Shown piece after piece: positions 1 through 9,598 of a DNA stretch of 64,000 nt; position 1 is the first letter of the stretch; each line of letters begins with the position of its first letter. A model generated the notes under the pieces. It did no database searches, was not told the origin of the DNA, and worked only from the letters and a program-made list of their open reading frames with translations. The position numbers were made by a program, and so were the translations under genes. This DNA is from Paenibacillus sp. FSL H7-0737 (GTDB lineage Bacteria > Bacillota > Bacilli > Paenibacillales > Paenibacillaceae): positions 2,852,001 to 2,916,000 of the forward strand of contig NZ_CP009279.1 of the NCBI RefSeq assembly GCF_000758545.1, read 5' to 3'.

Positions 1-1563
1 ATCCGTATGGAGAACGTAACTAAGAAATATGAGAATACTTTGATTTTTCGAGATATATATTTTCGAGTTAGCAAGGGTGAACGGATTGGGTTAATCGGAC
101 GAAATGGTGCGGGGAAGTCTACTGTATTTAAACTGATGATGGGAAAAGAGGAGCCAACAGCAGGGAAAGTAGAGTTAGATCCCAATGTGAAGATCAGTTA
201 TTTCTCTCAATTCTCGGAGCTTTCCGGGGCCTTGTCTGTACAGCAAGAGTTAGAATTGTGCTTTGAGCAGGTAGCGCTTATCGAACAGGAGCTTAACCAA
301 ATCGGGGAACAGCTTGGACAAGTGACGGATGATGACCAGATGAATACACTTTTAGAGCGGCAAGCGGCGCTTTTTGAACAAATGGATCATTTGGATGGCT
401 GGAATGTATCTGTAGAAATCAACACTGTTCTGACGAAGTTGGGCTTCAATGAAAGATCACGGCATCAACCTGTAGATGAGTTATCGGGAGGATGGAGGAA
501 CCGTGCAGCACTGGCTAAAGTCTTAATTGAAATGCCCGACGTCGTATTGCTCGATGAGCCTACTAACTTTTTGGATATCGAAGGGATCGTATGGTTGGAG
601 CAGTGGCTTCACCGTTTTAATGGGGCGATGATTCTCATCTCCCATGACCGGCAATTTATTGACAGAGTAGTCACACGTACGATAGAAATCGAGAATTATC
701 ATTTTCAGGAATATGAAGGCAATTACACCGACTATGTTCGTAAAAAGAAGATGCGCAAAAAGGTGCTTGATCGTCAATTCGAGTGGGAAGAAGAGCTTCT
801 ACTTATGGAGTCTGAAGCCATTGAAACCCGTGGGAACAAAAAGTCCCCGAAGGATCGTCTATCACGTAAACTGACAGATATGAAAAAGCGTGTGGAGCCT
901 CATCCAGTGAACGTACTGATCACCGATATCTACAGCAATTTACGGTTTCCGGAAAAGCTTGGTGAAGTGAAGGGAATTGGACAAAGCTATGATAATCGGA
1001 CAATATTCCAGAACATTAGCTTCGATATTCAAAAGGAAGATCGGATAGCTATTGTGGGGCCTAACGGAAGTGGGAAGTCGACACTCATAAAGGTATTGAC
1101 TGGGCAAGAAGAGCCTGAAAGGGGTGGTGTGACTTGGGAACGTGGGGTCAGCTACGCGTACTTCAATCAGATGTGGGACGAACTCGATGTTAAAGATACA
1201 GTCAGTCATGCCGTAAATGTGTATGGGCTGGGACTCGATGCTCCGCGGAAAAAAGTGAATAAATTTCTATCGATGCTACAATTCTCGGAAATGGATCTGA
1301 GCAAAACGATCGGCAGTCTGTCAGGTGGACAGCAGGCCAGAGTAGCGTTAGCGAAATGCCTTCTCTCTGGCGCGGCTGTCATTATTTTGGATGAGCCAAC
1401 GAATCATTTAGATTTGACGAGTATTCAGGTGATGGAGCAGGCACTCATTCATTTCCCTGGAGCCGTAGTTACCGTCAGTCATGACCGCTTCTTTATCGAT
1501 AAAATAGCAACGAAAATGCTTACCTTCGATCCTGAAGCAGGAATCACTGAGCAGAATGTTTAG
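1..1563 (+). CDS. ABC-F family ATPase (5' end outside window)
   Basis: Two ABC ATPase domains lie in one chain with no membrane segment, which is the ABC-F layout. These proteins act on ribosomes, in translation rescue or antibiotic protection, rather than in transport. Counting from the ATG at position 7, Walker A GRNGAGKST is at about 31-39, a signature LSGGW near 159 and Walker B LLDEPTNFLD near 181. The second Walker A GPNGSGKST is near 351, LSGGQ near 438 and DEPTNHLD near 462. A charged interdomain linker is present, but no long C-terminal coiled coil. The frame stays open to base 1 and the homology begins immediately, so the true start is probably a few codons upstream. The subfamily (Uup-like or resistance-type) cannot be decided from sequence alone. 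Confidence 0.9.
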   Translation: MRMENVTKKYENTLIFRDIYFRVSKGERIGLIGRNGAGKSTVFKLMMGKEEPTAGKVELDPNVKISYFSQFSELSGALSVQQELELCFEQVALIEQELNQIGEQLGQVTDDDQMNTLLERQAALFEQMDHLDGWNVSVEINTVLTKLGFNERSRHQPVDELSGGWRNRAALAKVLIEMPDVVLLDEPTNFLDIEGIVWLEQWLHRFNGAMILISHDRQFIDRVVTRTIEIENYHFQEYEGNYTDYVRKKKMRKKVLDRQFEWEEELLLMESEAIETRGNKKSPKDRLSRKLTDMKKRVEPHPVNVLITDIYSNLRFPEKLGEVKGIGQSYDNRTIFQNISFDIQKEDRIAIVGPNGSGKSTLIKVLTGQEEPERGGVTWERGVSYAYFNQMWDELDVKDTVSHAVNVYGLGLDAPRKKVNKFLSMLQFSEMDLSKTIGSLSGGQQARVALAKCLLSGAAVIILDEPTNHLDLTSIQVMEQALIHFPGAVVTVSHDRFFIDKIATKMLTFDPEAGITEQNV

Positions 1564-1565
1564 GA

Positions 1566-3371
1566 TTATGCTGGCAGTCGGATGATCACGGTCGTCCCTT
1601 CACCTACTTGACTGGTGATTTCAATCCCATAGGCTTCACCAAAATGAAATTGAATACGATCATGAACATTTTTTATACCAATATGATCTTCATCTAGGGT
1701 GTCTGATGGTTGAGAGAGACGAAGACGTAACTGTTTAAGTTTCTCTTCATCGATACCAATTCCGTTATCTTTAACGATAATTAGCATGTCATCCCCCGAA
1801 ATCATCGAGGAGACTTCAAGGAGACCCGGTTCACTTCGACACTCCAGTCCATGGACGATAGCATTCTCAACGATGGGTTGAAGGGAAAAGTGCATGACTT
1901 TAATTATTTCGGTATTAGGTTTTAGCTGTTCAATATATTGAATTTTGTCCCCGAAACGTAATTGTTGGATTTTTACATACAGCCGGACGTGTTCAAGTTC
2001 TTCTCGCAGGGTTACGGTTATCTTTCCGGTCTGGATATGAATCCGAAACAATCTACCTACAATCCCCACCATTTCGCCAATCTCTCTTTGCCCATTAATG
2101 ATGGCTTTCATTTGAATAGATTCAAGTACATTCGCAAGGAAATGTGGATTGATTTGGCTTTTAAGGGCGCCGTATTGAGCTACTTTTTGCTGTGCTTTGG
2201 CCATAGAAGATCGCTCGATATAATTTTGCAGGTCTTTCACCATTTTTCGGATTCCATTGTATAGAACACCAAACTCATCTTGACGATTACTATACAAATC
2301 CACATCAAAGTTCCCCATTCCCACCAGCTTAACCTTTCGGCTTAAAAGAATAATAGGCTTAGTGACACGCTCCGATAGGATATACATGAATAAGATCGCA
2401 GTGACAAGCGACAAGAGCGCTAATGTTAAAATGATTTTTCCGAGAAAAGTGGCTTGCTTAGTCATCTCTTTTTCATCTATATACTGAATGACCTTCCAGT
2501 TGGAATAGGGAGACGTAACAAAGTTAATGTACGAGTCTTTATCGTCAAAAGTACCATAAAAGCTTCCCGTATCATTGTTCATGAAAGTATTAAGCGCCTG
2601 AGGGTCTATAGGGATAGGTTGTAAGGGTGAGGTCTCCATGATATCTGAGCTGTAAACACTACCGCCCTTATCGTCTAAAATAATGAATTTTCGTTTGCTA
2701 TTCTCCGAGAGCTTTAAGATTTCACGTAATGAATCCAATCGGATATCGATTAACATAACGCCAATGGGCTGCTTGCTTCCTTTTTTATTAATGACCCGGG
2801 CAATAGAAATGACGGATTGTTTGGAATTGGTGCGATAGAAGGGGACATGGCTGCCAAATAGAATCACTCCGCCTTTTTTCTGCTGGGTCTGTAAATACCA
2901 ATCCTCCTGGGTATAATCCTTCACATCATAATCCGCACGATTGAAATTGGCAGAGTAGAACACACGTGATCCCGAAAAAATCTGCACACTATCAACATTT
3001 TTAATCGTCATCTCAATCCCGCTGATGAAATGCTCAATCGTGTTTCCATACTGAATATTCAGGTCATTTCCGACGTCGTCTTTATGGATCGTCCAATGCT
3101 CAAGTGCGGTTTGGAGCTGGCTATCTACCTGTGCGTTCAGTGTACCTTTATCAATACTTTGAAGATATTGGTCAATGTTGAACGAGAGGTTATTAAGGAT
3201 CAGATTTGAGCTGCTCTGGTATTCATTTTTGACGGCTTGGTTTGAAAAGATATAGATGATTGCGGATATGATCAGGAGTGGAATGGTAATGGTCAGGATC
3301 ATCAGCATGAAAATTTGACGATTGACATGTCGCATCCGGTAGCGTCTCTTTGGTTGCTCAATCTGCATCAT
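1566..3371 (-). CDS. YesM-like sensor histidine kinase
   Basis: 601-residue membrane sensor kinase of the LytS/YesM class. A first membrane helix lies at about 19-41, followed by a Cache-like extracellular domain of roughly 260 residues. A second helix near 310-332 leads into HAMP and then the phosphoacceptor motif QINPHFLANVLE, with its His near residue 408. The ATPase domain shows NAIVHG and DNGIGID motifs. It lies 6 bp downstream of the AraC-type response regulator on the same strand, and the pair diverges from the sialic acid transport operon. By family precedent it senses the sugar or its binding protein and phosphorylates the regulator; that link is inferred from position. Confidence 0.9.
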   Translation of the reverse strand: MMQIEQPKRRYRMRHVNRQIFMLMILTITIPLLIISAIIYIFSNQAVKNEYQSSSNLILNNLSFNIDQYLQSIDKGTLNAQVDSQLQTALEHWTIHKDDVGNDLNIQYGNTIEHFISGIEMTIKNVDSVQIFSGSRVFYSANFNRADYDVKDYTQEDWYLQTQQKKGGVILFGSHVPFYRTNSKQSVISIARVINKKGSKQPIGVMLIDIRLDSLREILKLSENSKRKFIILDDKGGSVYSSDIMETSPLQPIPIDPQALNTFMNNDTGSFYGTFDDKDSYINFVTSPYSNWKVIQYIDEKEMTKQATFLGKIILTLALLSLVTAILFMYILSERVTKPIILLSRKVKLVGMGNFDVDLYSNRQDEFGVLYNGIRKMVKDLQNYIERSSMAKAQQKVAQYGALKSQINPHFLANVLESIQMKAIINGQREIGEMVGIVGRLFRIHIQTGKITVTLREELEHVRLYVKIQQLRFGDKIQYIEQLKPNTEIIKVMHFSLQPIVENAIVHGLECRSEPGLLEVSSMISGDDMLIIVKDNGIGIDEEKLKQLRLRLSQPSDTLDEDHIGIKNVHDRIQFHFGEAYGIEITSQVGEGTTVIIRLPA

Positions 3372-3377
3372 TTTAGG

Positions 3378-5006
3378 TCACCAGCCTGATTGTTTTCTAT
3401 AGTCTGATGGGGTCATGTTGGTGATACTTCGGAATGTTTTCACGAAATGCTTATAGCTTTTGTAACCACACATCGTACAGACATCGGTCACTAGAATCTC
3501 CGGTTTTTTTAAGCATTCCTGCGCATATTCCATCCGAATCTCGGTTACAAATCGCATGTAGTTCTTATCGAGTTTCCGCTTGAACAGGCGACTTAAATAA
3601 GACGGATTATAGAAGAATCGATCTGCTACCATCTGCAGAGTCACTTCTTGATCAATATTCTCTTTAATGAAGGATTTAATATGCTCGAATATGATCACAT
3701 CCTGTTGGTGGTTGTGTGTCAGTCCTTCGGTATAAACAATCCCCAAATGAATCATCCACCTGCCAAGCCAGTCAAAAAGCGTCTCAAGCGAATCAAAATC
3801 ATCCGCAAACGTAAGGTTCAGGAGCTTTTCGCTGTACACACCTTCGATATGGATGTGGTTTTTATTGGCGAAGCGGATTATAACACTTATGATTTCCTGA
3901 AGAAATGCGAGCCAGTAATCAGGAGAAGAGACATCGGTTTTACTCAAAATATCTTGAGCCAGGCGATGCATCAGCTGGAGCGTTTCTATTTCGTTAGAAC
4001 TTTCGATACAGGAGATCATCCGTTTCTTATCATTCTCATCTAGTTGAATTAGGGATGGTTTCTGAGAATTTGAGTTTTCTATCCATTGTGGCACATAGAA
4101 TAACCTGCAATCTCTCATGTAAAAGCGTTGATATAACATTCGATCGGAATCGTGCAGCAAAGTATGTATTTGTGCAGGGTTCTCCGTCGTCTTACCTATA
4201 ACTAAATAGAGGCCTAGATGATGTTCTAGCGTAAGCGCCTTCAGATATTGATCGATTCGTATCTGTACTTGAGTTTGAAGAGGGAAGTTGTCAGTAGAAG
4301 ACGGAGATCCCAATACAATAAGACCATAGAGCTTTGTTTTAGATGAATATGTAAAAATAGAGTGCGGTGTAGAGGCATGAAGATACTCATCCACAGCATT
4401 ATGAATGAACTTCTCCGCATATTCTCTCATCCACAGGGTGGATGGAGTGCGCGTTTCTCTCATAGGGATCCCTGTCAAAACAAAGGGGAGATAAAGATAG
4501 TAGTTACTGTTGAAATTACATAGTTCATGGATAACAGCATCATCTATTACTGAATGTTCTTCCTCTAATAACAGCTTTACAAGTTGTGCCCCTTCCAGAT
4601 TAGAACGTTTTAATCTATCCTGTCGCTTTAGTTGGAGCTTGTTCATACACTCTTGTATCACTAAGAGGCTTTCCTCGTATTCCAAAGGTTTGAGCAAAAA
4701 AGCATGTACATTCCCTAGTTTAATAGCCTTCTGCGCGTATTCGAAATCGTTGAATCCTGTCAAAATGATAAATAATGTATCAGGAAGCAGATTGCGAATC
4801 TGCTCAATCATTTGAAGACCATTCATTTCGGGCATCCGGATATCGGTGATCACCAAATCGGGCTTCTCGCGCAATGCGGTGGCCATACCTTCTTTTCCAT
4901 TTTCTGCTTCAATAATGCTGTGAACCCCAAGCTCCTCCCAAGCAAAGTAATGTTTTAAGCCCGTTCGTATTAATGGCTCATCCTCTACAATCATTAGTTT
5001 GTACAT
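3378..5006 (-). CDS. YesN-like response regulator, AraC-type DNA-binding domain
   Basis: 542 residues. The N-terminal receiver has acidic pocket E8/D9, phosphoacceptor D55 in LVITDIRMP, and a conserved Lys in FLLKPLEYEE. A long central region of unknown structure follows. The C-terminal AraC/XylS double helix-turn-helix covers about the last 100 residues and includes the typical NPSYLSRLFKR and CGYKSYKHFVKTFR segments. It precedes the kinase on the minus strand and is divergent from the solute-binding protein gene, so it is the likely activator of the transport and catabolic operon from 5301. A GGAGGG-type ribosome site precedes the ATG. Confidence 0.9.
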   Translation of the reverse strand: MYKLMIVEDEPLIRTGLKHYFAWEELGVHSIIEAENGKEGMATALREKPDLVITDIRMPEMNGLQMIEQIRNLLPDTLFIILTGFNDFEYAQKAIKLGNVHAFLLKPLEYEESLLVIQECMNKLQLKRQDRLKRSNLEGAQLVKLLLEEEHSVIDDAVIHELCNFNSNYYLYLPFVLTGIPMRETRTPSTLWMREYAEKFIHNAVDEYLHASTPHSIFTYSSKTKLYGLIVLGSPSSTDNFPLQTQVQIRIDQYLKALTLEHHLGLYLVIGKTTENPAQIHTLLHDSDRMLYQRFYMRDCRLFYVPQWIENSNSQKPSLIQLDENDKKRMISCIESSNEIETLQLMHRLAQDILSKTDVSSPDYWLAFLQEIISVIIRFANKNHIHIEGVYSEKLLNLTFADDFDSLETLFDWLGRWMIHLGIVYTEGLTHNHQQDVIIFEHIKSFIKENIDQEVTLQMVADRFFYNPSYLSRLFKRKLDKNYMRFVTEIRMEYAQECLKKPEILVTDVCTMCGYKSYKHFVKTFRSITNMTPSDYRKQSGW

Positions 5007-5300
5007 GAAATCCCTCCGGAAGACTAGAATTATAGTGGATCACTCGTAAGAGAATACCATTAGATGTAAGATTAAAAGGGTTACATTAAGGCGAAAAAGT
5101 GAAAAAATATAAATTCAATTGTTAATAGGTGGAATATGTAATGTATTATAACATTGAAGAGGGGTGGATTGAAGGGATATGTCAGAAATGAACCCTAAAA
5201 GTAAAAGGAGTGGGATTCTCCTGAATTTACAATTGATTTATGATTAGCGCAAGGAATGAGAGCAGTACTTTATTCCACAAAAAATAATTGGGGGTAGCAC
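5007..5300. promoter_or_regulatory. Divergent intergenic region, two-component system / sialic acid operon
   Basis: This is the 294 bp AT-rich gap between the divergent regulator and the binding-protein gene. It must hold both promoters and presumably the response-regulator sites. Candidate promoter-like A/T elements occur around 5119-5152 (TTGTTA, then TATTAT/TATAAC) for the rightward operon, but spacing is poor (19 or more bp). I could not fix an operator or a clean cre site. Confidence 0.4.
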
Positions 5301-6692
5301 ATGAAAGCAATGAAAAAAGGGCTAATGAGTATTGTTGGTGTCGCACTTTTAGGTACACAGTTAGTTGCATGTGGAAATACGAACACAGCGAATTCAGCGG
5401 TTACACCAAGTAATAATGCTGACAAGACAGAGCCCGCAGCAACTGAGGCTGCTGCTAAACCAGTAGAAATTACTTGGTGGAATTTTCCGAGCTTTCAAGC
5501 TTTAGATGGTGAAGTAGGCAAGTATGAGAAGGAAATCATTGCAGCTTTTAATGAGAAGAATCCTGAAATTAAAGTAAACCTTGAGATGATCACCTTTGAA
5601 GGCGGCCCTGAAAAACTGAATGTCGCAATTGCTTCTAATACCGCACCTGATGTGATCTATGATGCACCTGGAAGGATTATCGATTGGGGTAAAAAGGATT
5701 TGCTTGCACCGCTTAACGACATGGTGACTGATGAAGTGAAGAATGATATTTCAGAAGCTTTTTGGAAGCAGTCAAGTGTAGGCGACAACATCTTTATGTA
5801 CCCGATTAACACAGCGCCTTTTATGATGGCTGTTAATAAGTCTATTTTTGAAAAGATTGGCGCTCTAGATTTACTTCCTCTAGATAAGGAAGATAGAACT
5901 TGGACGTTTGAAGAATATAAAAAGGCATTGGAAGCTGTGAAAGAAAAGGCTCCGGATGTTATTCCTACAGGATTCTTCGCGAAGAGCCAAGCTGGAGACC
6001 AAGGTACTCGCGCTTATCTTGCTAACTTGGGTGTATCCCGATTCTTAAATGAAGATAACTCAGCAGTCGCAATCAATACAGATAATGCTGCTAAAGCGTT
6101 AGACTGGATTGTCCAAGCTACGAAAGATAAACTCAGTGTCTCTGGTGCAGCTTCACTTGCGGCTGCTGACGTGAACGATTTGTTTCTGCAAGGGAAATTG
6201 GCCTTTACACTTAACTATTCCGCTGTACTAAAAGCACAGAACGTATCCAAAAAAATGGTTCAGTTCGAAGATATTCTCCTTCCATTCCCAACACTAGATG
6301 GTTCGGAACCAAAGCTTGAACCTTATCTGGGCGGTATGGCTGTATTTAACAACGGGGATGAAGCTAAGATTGCAGCTTCCAAAAAACTGATTGATTTTAT
6401 TGCTAATGATCCTGTATGGGGTAAGAAAAACCTGATTCAAACAGGCGGACTCTCGGTTCGTAATTCGATTACTGGTCTATATGACGATCCAGAGTATAAA
6501 TACGCTGAATATGCTCGTAAATTTACGACAGATGCCCCAACGATTGCTGATGGATATGCAGATATTCGTACGTTCTGGTTCCCTGAATTACAACGTGCTT
6601 TAACTGGAGGCGCAACCGGCAAGGAAGCTTTGGATAGTTTTGCTACAAAGGCTAACGAAGCTATTACTAAAGCAAAAGCAGCTATGAAATAA
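5301..6692 (+). CDS. Extracellular solute-binding lipoprotein, ABC sugar type (probable sialic acid)
   Basis: 463 residues. A lipoprotein signal with lipobox LVAC puts the lipidated Cys at residue 24. A low-complexity Ala/Thr/Asn linker follows, then a family 1 extracellular solute-binding fold starting near residue 50 (EITWWNFPSF). A GGGGG ribosome site sits 6 bp before the ATG. It is followed by a perfect 18 bp stem-loop and two MalF/MalG-type permease genes, so it is the membrane-anchored receptor of an ABC importer. Specificity for N-acetylneuraminate is inferred from the lyase, epimerase and kinase genes downstream. Confidence 0.9.
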   Translation: MKAMKKGLMSIVGVALLGTQLVACGNTNTANSAVTPSNNADKTEPAATEAAAKPVEITWWNFPSFQALDGEVGKYEKEIIAAFNEKNPEIKVNLEMITFEGGPEKLNVAIASNTAPDVIYDAPGRIIDWGKKDLLAPLNDMVTDEVKNDISEAFWKQSSVGDNIFMYPINTAPFMMAVNKSIFEKIGALDLLPLDKEDRTWTFEEYKKALEAVKEKAPDVIPTGFFAKSQAGDQGTRAYLANLGVSRFLNEDNSAVAINTDNAAKALDWIVQATKDKLSVSGAASLAAADVNDLFLQGKLAFTLNYSAVLKAQNVSKKMVQFEDILLPFPTLDGSEPKLEPYLGGMAVFNNGDEAKIAASKKLIDFIANDPVWGKKNLIQTGGLSVRNSITGLYDDPEYKYAEYARKFTTDAPTIADGYADIRTFWFPELQRALTGGATGKEALDSFATKANEAITKAKAAMK

Positions 6693-6705
6693 ATAGTGAA
6701 TGGTG

Positions 6706-6746
6706 TTTAAAAGAATAGAGTGCGGGAAGCACTCTATTCTTTTAAA
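6706..6746 (+). terminator. Stem-loop between binding-protein and permease genes
   Basis: A perfect 18 bp inverted repeat (6706-6723 with 6729-6746) with a 5-nt loop GGGAA lies between the binding-protein stop and the first permease. The 3' arm ends in CTTTTAAA, followed by A-rich DNA. It probably works as a partial terminator or 3' mRNA stabiliser, giving more binding protein than permease, as in other binding-protein operons. That role is inferred. Confidence 0.7.
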
Positions 6747-6816
6747 AAAATGAAAATTTTCAAGACACGCACCTATAAATATCATTATTTTTCATCAGAG
6801 AAATGGGGAGAAGGTT

Positions 6817-7713
6817 GTGGGGACAACGGTACGCAAAATTAAAGGTTATGTGATACGTGACTGGATGATGAGTTATCTTTTCTTATTACCAGCGTTTGGT
6901 TTCTTTCTTCTGTTTGTAGCTTACCCGATGATAAAAGGGGTCTATATTAGTTTCTTTGATTACTCTTTGAGAGAATTTAGTTTTATTGGTCTCGATAATT
7001 ATATTTCATTATTTAAAGATGATAATTTCATAAAGTCCATGGGAAATACTTTATTACTCGTAGTGATCACTGTACCGATCGTGATTATCTTTTCACTGTT
7101 TGTTTCAATGAACATTTATAAGAAAAAAGAGTTTGCCAGATCATTTTTCCGCGGTGTGTTCTATTTGCCAGCCGTATCATCGGTCGTAAGTATCACAGTC
7201 GTGTGGGGATGGATTTACCATCCCAACTACGGGATTCTGAATTATTTAACAGGTTTGTTTGGAATGGAGCCTGTTTCATGGCTAGGGGATACAAGAACCG
7301 CATTACTTGCAATTATCGTGGTTTTAATAACGACTTCTGTAGGGCAACCGATCATTTTGTATGTGGCCTCTATTGGTAACATTCCTACCTCTTACATTGA
7401 AGCAGCAGAGATTGATCGAGCAACCCCTTGGCAAATTTTCCGAAAAATATTATGGCCGATGCTGATGCCAACGAACTTATATATTATCGTGATTACCACA
7501 ATTAATACTTTTCAATGTTTTGCGTTGATTCAACTTCTTACCTCAGGTGGACCTGTATATAGCACTTCAACCGTTATGTATGGTGTATATGAACAAGCCT
7601 TTATGCTAGGTCATTTCGGTTATGCCTCAGCAATGGGTGTCATACTTGCGATTGTGATTGGGATCATTTCTATCATTCAATTCAAATACTTTGGCAGCGA
7701 TGTTGAGTATTAA
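6817..7713 (+). CDS. ABC sugar transporter permease, MalF/UgpA type
   Basis: 298 residues with six predicted membrane helices. The EAA loop appears as SYIEAAEIDRATPWQIFRKI near residues 190-215, the contact site for the ATPase. The start is GTG at 6817, preceded by GGGGAG and AAGG. It is followed 12 bp later by the partner permease. No ATPase gene occurs in the operon, so it probably uses a shared MsmX-like ATPase encoded elsewhere, as is common for Bacillales sugar importers. Confidence 0.9.
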   Translation: MGTTVRKIKGYVIRDWMMSYLFLLPAFGFFLLFVAYPMIKGVYISFFDYSLREFSFIGLDNYISLFKDDNFIKSMGNTLLLVVITVPIVIIFSLFVSMNIYKKKEFARSFFRGVFYLPAVSSVVSITVVWGWIYHPNYGILNYLTGLFGMEPVSWLGDTRTALLAIIVVLITTSVGQPIILYVASIGNIPTSYIEAAEIDRATPWQIFRKILWPMLMPTNLYIIVITTINTFQCFALIQLLTSGGPVYSTSTVMYGVYEQAFMLGHFGYASAMGVILAIVIGIISIIQFKYFGSDVEY

Positions 7714-7725
7714 GGAGGGGACATC

Positions 7726-8613
7726 ATGAATTCTACGAATCCATTAGAACTGAAATCACCTATTATCCAGTCTAAGAAAGTAAGTGCATGGAAAAAAGAA
7801 TTAACGATTCCAAAAATTATAGCTACAATCCTATTGATTTTGGCTACATTGTTTTTTATCTTCCCTTTTTATTGGGTAGTGTCGGGGGCCTTTAAACTTC
7901 AAACCGTGGCAACGACTATCCCACCGGAGTGGTTTCCATTAAAGCCGACGTTACAAAACTGGACAGAATTATTTAAGAATCCCGTAGAACGCTGGATGTT
8001 TAATAGCTTTATTATTGCTTTTGCAGAAATGGCTGCGATCTGTATTGTCTCTTCCTGCGCCGGATATGTTCTCGCAAAGAAATCATTTCCAGGACGAGGA
8101 ATTATCTTCACGATGTTTGTTGCCGCTATGGCATTGCCTAAGCAAGTTATTCTCGTTCCGTTGTTTACGATGTTAGCTGACTTTGGTTGGGTCAATACGT
8201 ATAAAGGGCTTATTTTACCGGCAATTGGCTGGCCATTTGGAGTCTTTTTGATGAAACAGTTCGCGCAGACGATTCCGGGAGAGTTGATTGAAGCGGCAAA
8301 AATTGACGGCAGCTCGGAAATTCGATTGTTCGGAACGATCATTTTACCGTTATTGAAACCAGCAGTTGGTGCACTGGCCATATTCACCTTTATTACTTCA
8401 TGGAACGATTATTTCAGCCAGCTAATCATGACGCGATCTACTTCGATGATGACCTTGCCACTTGGGGTTGCGACACTTCGAGGCGAATTCACAACGAACT
8501 ATGGACTGCTTATGGCAGGAGCTGCGTTAGCTTCAATTCCTATGATTGCGATTTTCCTAATGTTTCAAAAGGCATTCACACAAGGGATTACGATGGGTGC
8601 TGTTAAGGGTTAA
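7726..8613 (+). CDS. ABC sugar transporter permease, MalG/UgpE type
   Basis: 295 residues. The cytoplasmic N terminus is followed by six membrane helices, with EAA loop GELIEAAKIDGSSEIRLFG in the second half. A GGAGGGG ribosome site lies just before the ATG, 12 bp after the first permease stop. It forms the heterodimeric channel with the preceding permease for the binding protein at 5301. Length and topology are normal for the family. Confidence 0.9.
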   Translation: MNSTNPLELKSPIIQSKKVSAWKKELTIPKIIATILLILATLFFIFPFYWVVSGAFKLQTVATTIPPEWFPLKPTLQNWTELFKNPVERWMFNSFIIAFAEMAAICIVSSCAGYVLAKKSFPGRGIIFTMFVAAMALPKQVILVPLFTMLADFGWVNTYKGLILPAIGWPFGVFLMKQFAQTIPGELIEAAKIDGSSEIRLFGTIILPLLKPAVGALAIFTFITSWNDYFSQLIMTRSTSMMTLPLGVATLRGEFTTNYGLLMAGAALASIPMIAIFLMFQKAFTQGITMGAVKG

Positions 8614-8672
8614 ATATTCTTATAACAACGTAAATTAATGATCTGTGACTTAAACGACGGAGGCTGTTATTT

Positions 8673-9590
8673 ATGAAATCAACTGATCTTGAAGCTTTTA
8701 AAGGCATTATTATCGCTTTGTACTCCAGTTATGATGCCGAGGGGAATATAGATAAAGAAGCGGCACGCAAATTAGCTCGTCATTATGCTTCTACAGGTGT
8801 GAAAGGACTTTATGTTGGCGGAAGCTCAGGCGAAGGCATGCTGCAATCTGTAGAAGAGCGTAAACAAATGCTCGAAGCAGTTATAGCGGAAGTAGGAGAT
8901 GAGCTTACGATCATTGCTCATGTAGGTGCTCCATCTACAAGAGACAGTGTTGAGCTAGCAGTACATGCTGAATTAGTTGGCGCACATGCGGTATCGGCTG
9001 TTCCGGCTATCTATTATCGTTTGTCTCCAGACAGTGTTGAAAGTCATTGGCAGGCGATCATTGATAGTACTTCACTTCCATTTATTATCTACCACATCCC
9101 GCAAACGACAGGCTTTCAATTATCGAAAAGCTTGTTAGTGAAGATGGCCGCGCAGGATAAAGTGATTGGCGTGAAGATTTCAGCAGAAAGTACATTTGAG
9201 CTTCAGCAGTTTAAGGCAGCAGGTGGAAATGATTTTCTTGTATTGAATGGACCAGATGAGCAGTACTTAGCTGGCCGCAGCATTGGGGCAGATGGTGGGA
9301 TTGGTGGAACCTACGGGGTTATGCCCGAGCTATTTTTAAAAGTAGAACAATGTTATGGGCAAGGCGATATGGCTGAGGCGCAGAAATGGCAGTTCATTAT
9401 CAATGATCTCATTGTAGAATTATTATCCTTTCCATCATTATATGGTGCATGCAAAGCAATTCTGAGTTTGCGTGGATTTGAAACGGGTCAACCGAGAATG
9501 CCACTTTTACCCATCAATGCTTCGGATCAGGATCGGGTGGAAGCTCTCAACAATAGAATATTAGAGTATATTCTTGAAGCGAAGGGATAG
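8673..9590 (+). CDS. nanA: N-acetylneuraminate lyase (DapA/NanA family)
   Basis: 305-residue (beta/alpha)8 aldolase of the DHDPS/NAL family. Visible features are GGSSGEG near residue 48, the catalytic Tyr in IIYHIPQTTG near 137, and the Schiff-base Lys in GVKIS near 165. The sequence and its position directly before nanE and nanK support cleavage of N-acetylneuraminate to N-acetylmannosamine and pyruvate. A CGGAGG site precedes the ATG. A different member of the family acting on another 2-keto-3-deoxy sugar acid is possible, but the neighbours argue for sialic acid. Confidence 0.88.
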   Translation: MKSTDLEAFKGIIIALYSSYDAEGNIDKEAARKLARHYASTGVKGLYVGGSSGEGMLQSVEERKQMLEAVIAEVGDELTIIAHVGAPSTRDSVELAVHAELVGAHAVSAVPAIYYRLSPDSVESHWQAIIDSTSLPFIIYHIPQTTGFQLSKSLLVKMAAQDKVIGVKISAESTFELQQFKAAGGNDFLVLNGPDEQYLAGRSIGADGGIGGTYGVMPELFLKVEQCYGQGDMAEAQKWQFIINDLIVELLSFPSLYGACKAILSLRGFETGQPRMPLLPINASDQDRVEALNNRILEYILEAKG

Positions 9591-9598
9591 GGTTTATA